Notes: generated from the letters alone by a model not told the origin. DNA of 64,000 nt from Saprospiraceae bacterium UBA6168 (GCA_002435785.1 DIUC01000028.1:3375-67374), one strand, 5' to 3'; shown: positions 49,978 to 59,102, counted from the stretch's first letter. Made by a program: numbers and translations.

Positions 49978-52900
49978 TCAAAACCTTCCCATCACCACCC
50001 ATTCCAACGCCAACCTTTTCTCCCCCTCGCCCAGCACCACCCAATAAGTGCCTGCGGCAAGCCCTTTCGGTAAAGTGTATTCCGAAGTAGTTAATTCACT
50101 GGAAGCGACCAATTTGCCTTGGGCGTCAAATATTCGGATGGACAGGGATGAAACAGTCGAATCCAGCACCAGTCTTGCCCCGCCCGACCCTGACGGATTT
50201 GGCACGATGGCCGCCCCAAACGGGTTGGCCGAAGCCTCTCCTGCCGCCGAGCCGAAGTCCACGAAAAACATAAAATTGGCCGTGCAGCCCTGCGAATCCG
50301 TGACAGTCAGCGAATAGTCACCCGTTGGCACATCGGTGAGGTTTTGGGACATCGCCCCGTTGCTCCAAAGGAATTGGTAGCCACTGCCCGTACCACCTGT
50401 CACCGCCTCCAATTCAATACTACCATCCGAAGCCGTGAAGCCACTGGCATTGGTGATTGTCTCGGTGGCAGCTATTTCGGGATGTTCCCCAATATTGGCT
50501 TCCGCCACGGCTGTACAGGCGTTTGAATCGGTGATGGTGACCACGTAACTTCCCGCAGCAAGGTTCTCGGTGGGGCCACTCCAACCATACGGCGGTGTGC
50601 CGCCCGAAGGCAGGACTGCCAACGTCCCATTAGATGCACCAAAACACAGTACGGGTGGCTGCGCCACAACGTCCGCTTGAAGGGCAGGCGGCGCAGTAAT
50701 AATAACCGAAGCAGTACCCGTGCAGCCGTGTACGTCCGTGGCAGTGACGCTGTAAACCCCGGCAGGCAGCATGTTGGTGGCAGTCATGGCCCCATTGTTC
50801 CAGGAATAGCCGAAGCTGCCCGTCCCACCCGTAGCACTTGCGGTAGCCGAGCCGAAATTCCAGAAGCAGGTAGGCTGCATTGCCTGGAGGCTGACCATTA
50901 CTTCGGTAGGCGGGGTCATGGTGAAGTCCAGTACGCCCGTGCAGCCGAGCGCATCGGTGACGGTGACGACATAGCTGCCGCCAGCAAGACTGTCCACCAT
51001 GGGCGTATCATCACCTGAAGCCCAAAGCCAGGCAAATGGCGCAGTTCCGCCGATGGGCTGTACCGTGGCCGTGCCGTTCGAGTCGCCGTGGCAGGTAATT
51101 GGGCTGATGTTGATGCCGAGGCTCAGGTTGCCCACCGTGCCCATGGTCACGGAGTCCACGAGGGTGCAGCCGTTGGCGTCGGTGATGGTGACGGAATAAT
51201 CCCCAGCCAGCAGGTTCACCAGCGAAGCATTCGTAGTACTGTCGTTCCAGAGGTATTCAAAAGGTGCGGTGCCGCTTGTGGTTGTGACAGTCACCGAGCC
51301 GTTGCTGCCTGTGGAGCAATTGTAGGGCAGTGCGGTCGTTGTTGCTTCCACGGCTGGCACTCCGGGGATTGTTACCACTGGCGCTACCGTTTTGCCAAGT
51401 GCATCGGTGATGGTGAAAACGTAGGTGCCGGGGAACAAATCGGTCGTTCCGGTACCGGAGGATGCCCCGTTTGACCAAGCATAGGCATAAGGGGCACAGC
51501 CGTTCATAAGTTGGAACTGCACAGCACCACCCGGCTGACCGGAACAAGTAGATTGGGAAGTAGTAGCCAGCACTACCACTTCATAATCAGGGGCCTCGTA
51601 GGCGCCCATGTCCACGGTGCAGAATTTGATACGTGAATTGCCGCCCAAATCCGTGGCGATGTTCAGTTCATCTACTATGGTATTGTTGCCAGCATTGATG
51701 CCCGGGGAGCTTGGGAGTAGGTGAAAGTCGCCAGCAGTAGTGTCCGCAAAGAGCGGTTCGAGGCCGAATATATTGCCGGGGCCGCAGGTAACGAAGGAGG
51801 GCAGGGTGTTGCAATCGGAGGATAAAATCAGGGAGTTTTCAAGAGTCACGTTGGCCGCATAGAATGGGAACGCATTTCCTTCGATTTCTTGGTCGAAAAT
51901 GCAGTTTGAGAAGAGGGCATTCCCGAAAAGCTGTGTACTCGTTGTGTCAGCAAGATTATTATAGAATGTGCAGTTGATAATGGTGTCAAGAGCGTTGGGA
52001 TTTCTTTGGATATTCAAAATTCCTTTATTGTTTGAGAATAGGGTGTTTTTGATAACCGTCCGGTTAGCTGCTGACGATAACAGGAAATTGCTTTTTTTAA
52101 TTCCATTATTTTCAAACTTGCAATTAACAACATCTACGGAGTCAAACCAATAAAACCCGAATTGCTCCGAATTGTGTTCTACAATGTTATCCTTAAATAG
52201 CACCTTGCCAAAGTGGTTAATGCTATTTCCACTTCTGGCATATATAAATAGGTTATTGGAAGAATTACTTCCAAAATAACAATGGGATATTTCCAAGCCA
52301 AATATCGGTGGGTCATCTGGATACCCACTACTATAGACAATACTTAATGCAGCGCCTCGTGAATTTGGATTTTCTGTTCCCATGTTTCCAATAAAATCAG
52401 TATTAGTTATTATCAGTGTTTTAGGATTTCCGGTCAATGCTATCGCTCCACCAGTTCTAGATTGGTTATTTATGAAATTACAATCTTTAATCAATATTTT
52501 TTCATCCTTATCAGGTGCATGAATTGCATTAAAGCTTATGCCTCCACCATTCTGGATTGAATTGTTTGAAACAAAATTGCACCCAATAATTTCTAATGTA
52601 TCGTTTTCAGATAAATAAGATATAAAGTATATCGCACCTCCAACACTTGCAGAGTTGTGTTCAAAAGTACAATTTAAAAAGTTGTCTTTGATTTCCGCTA
52701 CGCTTCCACCATATTGAAAAATTGCACCCCCTTCATCACCAGCACTATTCAATTGGAATAAACAATTTTGAAAACGAGGCGCAGCCGAAGAATTTTGTGC
52801 GGCAGATTGAACACTCACCGCTCCACCAGAATCTATAGCATAATTTTGCTCAAACACACAATTTCGTATTTGAGGGTAGGAATAATCGGAATGAGGGTTA

Positions 52901-53388
52901 ATGAATATCGCACCGCCTTTTCGACGTTGATTAGAATTGCCATTGGCTACTCCTTTTTTTAAAACAAACCCATCAAGGATTGTAGTAGTATCAGAGATGC
53001 CTATGTACATAATGTTGTATGAATTATCCGTTGAATCCCCCTGCACCCCAATATCACCACTTAAAATTGTCTCATTCACTGCCCAGTCCCGCTCGGTAAG
53101 TTGCGTTTCCACGCCCACAAAACCACCATACAGCTTCACCCCATTCTTCAATTCAAAGTAAACATTCCGGTTAGTCGTAGGAGTAGGGTAATAAGTCCCC
53201 TGTGCCACCCATACCTCGTCGCCATACTGTGAAGCTGCGAGGGCGTCTTGCAAATCGGAAAAGGCATTTGCCCAAGATGTGCCATTCTGGTTGCCGCCCT
53301 GCACATTGGCGTTGACATGGAGAACCGCAGCAAATACATTGGAAGTGGCGATAGCCAGAAAACTGATTAATAGTAGGTGTTGCTTCAT
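49978..53388 (-). CDS. T9SS-secreted surface protein with beta-helix and SprB-type repeats
   Basis: The 1136-residue product has a signal peptide (MKQHLLLISFLAIATSNVFA), a choice-of-anchor/pectate-lyase-like right-handed beta-helix (about 20-660; repeated units such as IRNCVFEQNYAIDSGGAVSV and IKDCNFINNQSRTGGAIAL), six SprB-type repeats (about 670-1055; motif GxxPFxYLWNDSxTxxxLxNLxAGxYxVTITDxxGCT), and a T9SS type A sorting domain (AIVPNPSGSGGARLVL ... IRIFDAQGKLV ... LPKGLAAGTYWVVL). Such proteins are anchored on or released from the cell surface. The beta-helix DNA (51900-52960) is far more AT-rich than the repeat DNA. ATG 53388 starts the signal peptide. Confidence 0.9.
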   Translation of the reverse strand: MKQHLLLISFLAIATSNVFAAVLHVNANVQGGNQNGTSWANAFSDLQDALAASQYGDEVWVAQGTYYPTPTTNRNVYFELKNGVKLYGGFVGVETQLTERDWAVNETILSGDIGVQGDSTDNSYNIMYIGISDTTTILDGFVLKKGVANGNSNQRRKGGAIFINPHSDYSYPQIRNCVFEQNYAIDSGGAVSVQSAAQNSSAAPRFQNCLFQLNSAGDEGGAIFQYGGSVAEIKDNFLNCTFEHNSASVGGAIYFISYLSENDTLEIIGCNFVSNNSIQNGGGISFNAIHAPDKDEKILIKDCNFINNQSRTGGAIALTGNPKTLIITNTDFIGNMGTENPNSRGAALSIVYSSGYPDDPPIFGLEISHCYFGSNSSNNLFIYARSGNSINHFGKVLFKDNIVEHNSEQFGFYWFDSVDVVNCKFENNGIKKSNFLLSSAANRTVIKNTLFSNNKGILNIQRNPNALDTIINCTFYNNLADTTSTQLFGNALFSNCIFDQEIEGNAFPFYAANVTLENSLILSSDCNTLPSFVTCGPGNIFGLEPLFADTTAGDFHLLPSSPGINAGNNTIVDELNIATDLGGNSRIKFCTVDMGAYEAPDYEVVVLATTSQSTCSGQPGGAVQFQLMNGCAPYAYAWSNGASSGTGTTDLFPGTYVFTITDALGKTVAPVVTIPGVPAVEATTTALPYNCSTGSNGSVTVTTTSGTAPFEYLWNDSTTNASLVNLLAGDYSVTITDANGCTLVDSVTMGTVGNLSLGINISPITCHGDSNGTATVQPIGGTAPFAWLWASGDDTPMVDSLAGGSYVVTVTDALGCTGVLDFTMTPPTEVMVSLQAMQPTCFWNFGSATASATGGTGSFGYSWNNGAMTATNMLPAGVYSVTATDVHGCTGTASVIITAPPALQADVVAQPPVLCFGASNGTLAVLPSGGTPPYGWSGPTENLAAGSYVVTITDSNACTAVAEANIGEHPEIAATETITNASGFTASDGSIELEAVTGGTGSGYQFLWSNGAMSQNLTDVPTGDYSLTVTDSQGCTANFMFFVDFGSAAGEASANPFGAAIVPNPSGSGGARLVLDSTVSSLSIRIFDAQGKLVASSELTTSEYTLPKGLAAGTYWVVLGEGEKRLALEWVVMGRF

Positions 53389-54171
53389 GGGAATTGAATT
53401 GTAATGGTTTCTGTGAAATGATTGCGTTGACAAAGTTTTTACCTTGTCATTCCCGAAGGAAACCCGCAACGCCATGTAGTAGTACAATGGGCAGTTGCGG
53501 GTTCCCCATGCGGGAAGGGCCAAATTGGGGATTTTTCTATTTTCTCACAAATTTTTGAAAAAATACTATTAAAAAGCCCACCGCCCAAATGTCACAGGCT
53601 TGTTACAAAATTGGCCGGAAATGCTACCAATTTTATCCCGTTCGCATCAATTTAAGTCCAGAATTTGAAGCAATTCTTGTAAAACATAGCGGCGTTTTCG
53701 CAAAACGCTATCATCTTTTCATGAAAGTTTGTATAGTTTTTGATGTAAGCCAACCATTTTGTGTCAAAACTTTGCCGAGTGTTATCCAAATACGGCGGCA
53801 TTCCCACCAAGACGCCAAGAAAAAAATCAATTTTTGGGGTGTTCCAGAAGAATTTTGTACTGTTCTGATGAAAAAATGCCTGTATCTACTGCGTTATTAT
53901 GATTTTTTGCGCTGCGTCTTCTCCAAGAAAGTGTTTATTGGTTTTTAGATATGTTTTATTTTGTCATGTCACAACATTGTTGATTTCGCTCAAAACGGGT
54001 TTTGGCTGTTATGTAAATTCGTCCCAGCTTTCTTACCATCCCCCAATTGGCCAGATATACCATCCTTTTCCAGCCAAGCAGAAAGTTTAACCCATAGGGA
54101 CTACTGCCACACGGCGGGCTACTACCGAAAGCAGGGGTTTCCCTTATCTTTTAATTTTAAAACCATCATTT
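53389..54171. other. 783-bp AT-rich gap
   Basis: I see no convincing gene. A frame at 53589-53948 encodes 119 residues of low-quality, Cys- and Phe-rich protein without family features, and I reject it. The gap includes upstream DNA for both flanking genes, a short stem GCGTTTT/AAAACGC (53692-53708) and the dispersed word CACCAAGACGCCAAGA at 53805-53820. Confidence 0.6.
53805..53820. repeat. Dispersed CACCAAGACGCCAAGA word
   Basis: This is the short form of a CCAAGACGCCAAG-type intergenic array that I recall from many Bacteroidota genomes. It is related in layout to the CGCAAAGG array at 26923. Confidence 0.4.
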
Positions 54172-54804
54172 ATGAGCATTGACGAGATGGAACTGCAGCT
54201 TGACTTCAAGGAAGGCCCCGATGCGAAGTTGGTGAGCAGAACGCAGATTATTCTTATCCGCACGAAAGGGGTGCCGGCCTACCTCCCCGTTGCGGGGGGC
54301 GTGGCCACCGTGGAGGGTTATTACAATGATTACTTGGTGGCCATGTCGGCGGCCATTGACGGGGGCCCAGAGGCAAAAACAGCCCGTGATGAAAAGCGGC
54401 AGACTTTGGAGGAGGGACTTGCCAAGCTCGGCGACGCCATCATCCTCAACTCCGGGGGAGATCCGCTTTATGTGGCAAAGGCCAACTTCAAGCTTCGCTC
54501 GAACGGGGTGGTCAACAGCCGTGTCCCATTTGAAGCCCCTCTCTGGAAAAATTTGGAGCGTGGCATCCTGACTGGTACGCTAAAAGGCTCGGTGAAGAGT
54601 ATGCCGAGTGGTGCCCGTGGCCTCTTGGTGGAGTGGCGCACCGTGGGTAGCCCACATTACCTGCCTGTTCCTCCTACCAATGGGAAGCGCCTTCAGGTGG
54701 TGGACTTGATGCCCAATACGAAAGTAGAGGTAAGGGTTCGGTACTTTGGCAGCTTCGGACGCCTGAGCAATTGGAGCATTCCGTTCCCGATTGACGTCGT
54801 TTGA
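54172..54804 (+). CDS. Hypothetical protein with C-terminal FN3-like region
   Basis: The 210-residue product has no signal peptide. Residues 1-85 form a mixed region (LVSRTQIILIRTKGVPAYLPVAGG, then a helix KTARDEKRQTLEEGLAKLGDAI). The C-terminal 75 residues read like a fibronectin type III domain: GARGLLVEWRTVGS, LQVVDLMPNTKVEVRVRYFG and LSNWSIPFPIDVV. I recognise no family. It could be a structural or injection-system protein, but nothing nearby supports that. It converges on OmpA; its TGA stop is the first base group of the inverted repeat. Confidence 0.65.
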   Translation: MSIDEMELQLDFKEGPDAKLVSRTQIILIRTKGVPAYLPVAGGVATVEGYYNDYLVAMSAAIDGGPEAKTARDEKRQTLEEGLAKLGDAIILNSGGDPLYVAKANFKLRSNGVVNSRVPFEAPLWKNLERGILTGTLKGSVKSMPSGARGLLVEWRTVGSPHYLPVPPTNGKRLQVVDLMPNTKVEVRVRYFGSFGRLSNWSIPFPIDVV

Positions 54805-54930
54805 TTGAGGATTTGAGGGGTTGAGGATTTGAGAGATTGAGAAAGGGCGGTGAAAATTGGCACGAACTCCACTCAAATCCTCAATCTCTCAATCTCTCAA
54901 GTCCTCAATCTCTCAACCCCTCACTCAATC
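54802..54930. repeat. Word-type inverted repeat between the FN3-like and OmpA genes
   Basis: The left arm (54802-54841) is built of TTGAGG/TTTGAG/ATTGAG words and the right arm (54872-54930) of CTCAAAT/CCTCAAT/CTCTCAA words of seven to nine bases. The stop codons of both convergent genes (54802-54804 plus; 54925-54927 minus) lie inside it. It is the longest of the series. Confidence 0.88.
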
Positions 54931-56274
54931 CACGTATATCTCAAACTCCACCCGACGGTTCTTCTCCCGGCCCGGAGCGAACATGTTGTCAGCTATCGGC
55001 TTTGATTCACCGTAGCCGATATGACTTACCCTTGAAGCTGATATTCCTTTTGAAATAAAGTAGTCGTAGCAGGTTTTTGCCCTTCTTTCAGAGAGCTTTT
55101 GGTTGTCATCTGCTTCACCAATGCTATCCGTATGGCCGCTGATGCGTAGTTTTTGCTCTGGATAATTCACCAATATTTTGGCAATTTCATCCAACACCTT
55201 GTTGGAAGAAGCCAACAATTTAGCGCTGCCCGTCTCAAATTGCACCGCCTTCATGGCAAACTCAAGCACTTCTTTTTCCTCTGGTTTCAGTTCAGGGCAG
55301 CCTTTATTGGAGGCGGGACCAGGCGTGTCAGGGCACCTGTCGTCCTTATCCACAACGCCGTCGCCGTCCCGGTCGGGGCAGCCGTTGGTCAAAATGGAAC
55401 CTGCTTCATCCGGGCAAAGGTCCTTTTCGTCTGGAACGCCATCATTGTCACGGTCACGAACAGGGCAGCCAAATAGTTCAGCAACACCTGCTTCGTCGGG
55501 GCATTGGTCTTTGTGGTCGGCAATGCCATCGTTATCACGGTCGGGGCAGCCTGCAAGGCTTTTTTTGCCAGCCACCGTTGGGCATTCGTCGTACTTATCC
55601 GCAACGCCATCGCCGTCGCCATCCGGGCAACCCAATAGTTCGGGCGTACCGGGTTCATCGGGGCACTGGTCTTCGCTGTCCGAGATGCCGTCTTTGTCCC
55701 GGTCGGTTTCTTTCTTCTCTTTGGGCTTGCCGCCAAGTACCATCCAAATGCCAAGCGCATGTTGCAGTTGATTGCGGTTGTCGTTGAGGTCGAACCGGTA
55801 CTGGGTTTCAGCACTGACGTAGAGATTGGGGAACGCCTTGATGTTCAGGCCCAGCCCCACGGGAAACTCCGGGTTGATGGTCCAATCGTTTTCGATTTCG
55901 GTCATCAGGCCAGCACCTCCCAACAGGTAAGGGTAAAATCGAGCTTCTGGCTTGGTGAATTTAAGGTGGAGGACGGCATCGAGGCTGCCAATCATTTCAG
56001 CGTTGCGCACGGTGCCTTGGTCGTCAAGCGGCAGCAGCGCCTTTCCCAATTTGAGTGGAAGGGCCAAGTTGAGCATTTTGCCAAGGTGCCGGACATAGGT
56101 CAGTTCGACACCGCTGGTGTACTCAAAACGGTCAAACTTTTGCGTGATTGGGTATTGGAAATTGTTCATTGTCCAGCGAAAAGCAAGAGCGTTTGGAGCG
56201 TCTGCGCTTTGTGCGGACAAAGTACCAATGGCAAGGAACAACGAAAAACAGGAAAGAAGTAAAGCCTTTTTCAT
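54925..56274 (-). CDS. OmpA-family protein with thrombospondin type-3 repeats
   Basis: The 449-residue product has a signal peptide (MKKALLLSCFSLFLAIGTLSA), an N-terminal barrel-like region (about 25-190), TSP3 calcium-binding repeats (about 200-310: DKDGISDSEDQCPDEPGTPELLGCPDGDGDGVADKYDECP and similar) and a C-terminal OmpA peptidoglycan-binding domain (VQFETGSAKL, ISGHTDSIGEADDNQKLSERRAKTCYDYFISKGIS, GREKNRRVEFEI). The conserved Asp and Arg of that domain are present. It ties the outer membrane to the wall. ATG 56274 begins the signal peptide; the frame extends 52 codons above without protein character. Its final TGA is inside the repeat. Confidence 0.92.
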   Translation of the reverse strand: MKKALLLSCFSLFLAIGTLSAQSADAPNALAFRWTMNNFQYPITQKFDRFEYTSGVELTYVRHLGKMLNLALPLKLGKALLPLDDQGTVRNAEMIGSLDAVLHLKFTKPEARFYPYLLGGAGLMTEIENDWTINPEFPVGLGLNIKAFPNLYVSAETQYRFDLNDNRNQLQHALGIWMVLGGKPKEKKETDRDKDGISDSEDQCPDEPGTPELLGCPDGDGDGVADKYDECPTVAGKKSLAGCPDRDNDGIADHKDQCPDEAGVAELFGCPVRDRDNDGVPDEKDLCPDEAGSILTNGCPDRDGDGVVDKDDRCPDTPGPASNKGCPELKPEEKEVLEFAMKAVQFETGSAKLLASSNKVLDEIAKILVNYPEQKLRISGHTDSIGEADDNQKLSERRAKTCYDYFISKGISASRVSHIGYGESKPIADNMFAPGREKNRRVEFEIYVD

Positions 56275-56426
56275 CGCTAATAAGGTTTGAAGCATTAAGA
56301 AAGGTAGGTTTGCCAATATTGAAAACCCATGATTTGTGACCAATTCGGAAAGAGAGCAGTTTTTGCGAGCAAAGGCACAAATATAAAAACCGCATTCAGA
56401 CAAAAAAACCAATCTTCTGACGGATT

Positions 56427-57365
56427 TCATTCTTCAATCAAACCTCGGCCTTCCTTCACGATTTTGCCTTCTTTTTCGAGCTTTTTCATCAGCCTGTCAA
56501 GGATTCCATTGATGAAATCCTTGCTCTTGTCCGTGCTGTAAAGCTTTGATATTTCTACGTATTCGTTCAGGGTGACTTTCGTGGGAATGGTGGGAAAGTT
56601 CGTCAGTTCTATCAAGGCCATTTTCAACAAAACCATGTCCAAGACGGCTACCCGTTCGGCGTCCCAGTTTTTAAGGGAAGGTTCAATGATTTCGAGCAGT
56701 TCCTTGTCTTCGTTGCTGACTTTTTGCAACAGGATTTCCCCAAATTCCTTGACGGTTTCATCCGTTGGCTCAAATTCAGAATAGAAATCACCCGTGGCTG
56801 GCAGTGCTTTCAGGGTCTTTTTCATGGCACCAACGATGAGCGATTTATCGTCGTACCACGAGAAATAGCGGTCTTCCACCATTTCGTTGAAATGCTCACT
56901 GCCGTTGAAATGCTTGAACAGGTTCAACATGGTTTGGCGGTAAAAATCGGGTGAATCTTCTTTGCTGGCGAGAAACTCGATGTAATCCTCCGTTTTGGCG
57001 AATTCGTTGTAGAGGTAGCGAGTATCGTCTTCGGAGATTTTTTCCAAGACCTTGTGGGCAGTGATCATGGACTTGAAGCCACGATTATCCTGGATGGACT
57101 TGATCATTTCGTTGTCGCAGAGCTTAGGCCGAAATGCCTTGTCCTCGTCGGTGGGCCTGTGCTTGGCAAGCTTTGAGGTGTAATCAATCTTTGCGTACTC
57201 TGCCACTCGAACGAGTTGCAGCACACTGAATAGGTACATTTCAAAAGACTGACGAATACTGTTGTTGTAGAGAAGCATGGCGTGCCGGAAGTTAAGTTCC
57301 TTGTCACGGCTCATGGCATACAGCACCTGCATTACTTTGATGCGGATGTTCCTTCTGCTCAGCAT
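56427..57365 (-). CDS. nusB: Transcription antitermination factor NusB, extended form
   Basis: NusB binds boxA RNA with S10 and prevents early termination in rRNA operons. The 312-residue product carries the NusB core in its C-terminal half (KNWDAERVAVLDMVLLKMALIELTNFPTIPTKVTLNEYVEISKLYSTDKSKDFINGILD) and an additional N-terminal half starting RRNIRIKVMQVLYA, as is typical of Bacteroidota NusB. ATG 57365 fits the conserved start. It lies in line with the BT_3928-like gene 234 bp upstream but across a terminator, so it is likely its own unit. Confidence 0.92.
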   Translation of the reverse strand: MLSRRNIRIKVMQVLYAMSRDKELNFRHAMLLYNNSIRQSFEMYLFSVLQLVRVAEYAKIDYTSKLAKHRPTDEDKAFRPKLCDNEMIKSIQDNRGFKSMITAHKVLEKISEDDTRYLYNEFAKTEDYIEFLASKEDSPDFYRQTMLNLFKHFNGSEHFNEMVEDRYFSWYDDKSLIVGAMKKTLKALPATGDFYSEFEPTDETVKEFGEILLQKVSNEDKELLEIIEPSLKNWDAERVAVLDMVLLKMALIELTNFPTIPTKVTLNEYVEISKLYSTDKSKDFINGILDRLMKKLEKEGKIVKEGRGLIEE

Positions 57366-57532
57366 AATTTCATTTCAAACCTAACTTGCCATAGCTTTCG
57401 GGGCTTCTTTTGCCCAAAAATCCTCTCCCAAATTTCAAACCTAAGCAAGTGAGGTAATTTCCGGTTTTGCGATTAAAAAGTGCAAAGAAAGGAGTTTTTT
57501 CGTTCATGCGGGAAAACTTCTCCTTGCCTTGA

Positions 57533-57588
57533 AAAAACAATGGCCATCTGGTGCAAATGGTTCTTTTGCATTGGAACACCAGATGGCC
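57533..57588 (-). terminator. Terminator after the BT_3928-like gene
   Basis: On the minus strand GGCCATCTGGTG (57577-57588 side) pairs exactly with CACCAGATGGCC (57542-57553 side) around an inner stem, and a T-run (TTGTTTTTTC) follows. It begins 11 bases after the stop codon. Confidence 0.85.
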
Positions 57589-57599
57589 TTGGTTTGTCA

Positions 57600-59102
57600 T
57601 TATTGAGGAGGCAATTTGATGTATTTTGCCTTCATTTCCTCAAAACTTGCCATGTCCTTGTAATGCCATTTAGCAAGAATCTTACCGTCTTTCCAGAGCA
57701 CGATGCCTGGGTTAGAGCGTTGAATGGTCTTTAACAACAAATCATCCGCCGTGAAGAAGGGGTAAGTGCTTTCAGTCTGTGCTTTGAACTGGGCAATGAC
57801 CGATGGGTCATTTGGCGCAGTGGCAGCGAAGAACTTGACGCCCGTCCCTTTGGCAGCATTGATGACCGGGTTTATGACCTTGACGAACCGGTCCATGTAT
57901 TCTTGGTCAAAAGTGACCACTTCTTCCTTCACCTCTCTTGGATTCACGGAAACAACCCGTTGCACCAACTTCACGGAATCACTGCCAGCAATCTTAATGG
58001 TGTCTGTAACGAAGGTGGTGTCGTTGATGGTGGTAGTTTTTAATTCTTTTCCCGCTTCCTTTAGCTTGTAAGACACCACCATCAGGAAGTAGCCCGTATC
58101 TTGAAGCAGGGCATCGGTCATGTTGGAACCGTCTGGTGCTGTAATCTCAAATTCGCTCACTTTTGTGTGCTCGTAATCAGGATTGGCCTTTACTTGCTCC
58201 ATTTCCCACTCTGCTTCTGGGTATTTTTCGTACTCTTTCATATACTGCTCGTAAGGTACTGTTACCACCTGCCCATTGGATTTGCTCCTCATTTTGTAGG
58301 CCAATACTTTATAGGCTGCGGCCTCTTCTTCGGCTTCTATTGCCCGCTGCGCCCGCACGTCCACCCCAGCACGGAAAGGCCGAAAATCAACCACTGGCTC
58401 ATTCATGAAAGTGTTGTAGTAGCAAAAAGCCGTGAAGCCGATGGTCACCAACAATACTGTCCAAGCACGGACACCTGCTGTGAAGTGCTCGTGCATGTTT
58501 TTGTGCTTGAACAGAAAATAGATGGCTGGCAATAGCAGGAACACGTCCTTCAAAAAACTGACCTTGGGCTTCAACTTGAGAAAGTCGCCGAAGCATCCAC
58601 AGTCCGTGACCCGCATGTTGGTCTTGACGTAGGCGCCCCATTTGCCAAACTCAAAGAAATTTACGCCAGATGGCACATACCCCGTGAGGTAGGTATAGCC
58701 TGTCAGCACCGTGAAAAATGCCACCAACAAAAAGAACAGCCAGCTCGTCAGCTTTGGCCGCCAAGCCAAAATCAGCATGATACCGAGGGCTACTTCAAAC
58801 ACAATCATCACGATGGAAAACAGGATGGAATGTTCCCCCAGCCACGGGAACAATGGGGCAATGGGCTTCAATGCCGTTTCGCTGAAAGTGTAGAAGAACT
58901 CAGCAAAGTATTGCTCCATTTTGAAGGCGGTACCCAATGGGTCCACGGCTTTGACATAGCCAGAAAAGATGAAAAGCGAGCCGCAAAAATGCTGGAGGTA
59001 GGTCATCAACCAACTTTTTTGAACTTTGAAAACCAGCCCTGTAAGTGCCGTCAGGACCGCTGCGGTGATGCCGATATAAAGTAATAAGGTGTAAATGGTC
59101 AT
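57600..59102 (-). CDS. BT_3928-like membrane protein (DoxX/MauE-like with thioredoxin-like C-terminus)
   Basis: The 500-residue product has about six membrane helices: one at 1-22, two in 90-130, others near 40-50, 185-200 and 215-230. The N-terminal half resembles DoxX/MauE (FSGYVKAVDPLGTAFKMEQYFAE; DCGCFGDFLKLKP with Cys168 and Cys170). The C-terminal half (about 400-500) has a thioredoxin-like layout (VKFFAATAPNDPSVIAQFKAQTESTYPFFTADDLLLK; IVLWKDGKILAKWHYKDM) without CxxC. This matches the Bacteroidota family named after BT_3928, whose role is unknown. A DUF1599 gene lies upstream on the same strand with a 147-bp gap. Confidence 0.82.
   Translation of the reverse strand: MTIYTLLLYIGITAAVLTALTGLVFKVQKSWLMTYLQHFCGSLFIFSGYVKAVDPLGTAFKMEQYFAEFFYTFSETALKPIAPLFPWLGEHSILFSIVMIVFEVALGIMLILAWRPKLTSWLFFLLVAFFTVLTGYTYLTGYVPSGVNFFEFGKWGAYVKTNMRVTDCGCFGDFLKLKPKVSFLKDVFLLLPAIYFLFKHKNMHEHFTAGVRAWTVLLVTIGFTAFCYYNTFMNEPVVDFRPFRAGVDVRAQRAIEAEEEAAAYKVLAYKMRSKSNGQVVTVPYEQYMKEYEKYPEAEWEMEQVKANPDYEHTKVSEFEITAPDGSNMTDALLQDTGYFLMVVSYKLKEAGKELKTTTINDTTFVTDTIKIAGSDSVKLVQRVVSVNPREVKEEVVTFDQEYMDRFVKVINPVINAAKGTGVKFFAATAPNDPSVIAQFKAQTESTYPFFTADDLLLKTIQRSNPGIVLWKDGKILAKWHYKDMASFEEMKAKYIKLPPQ

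Noticed and set aside
53589..53948. 119-residue frame in the large gap
   Set aside because: It starts within non-coding-like sequence, has no domain or signal, is rich in Cys, Phe and Lys from AT-rich DNA, and has no plausible leader.
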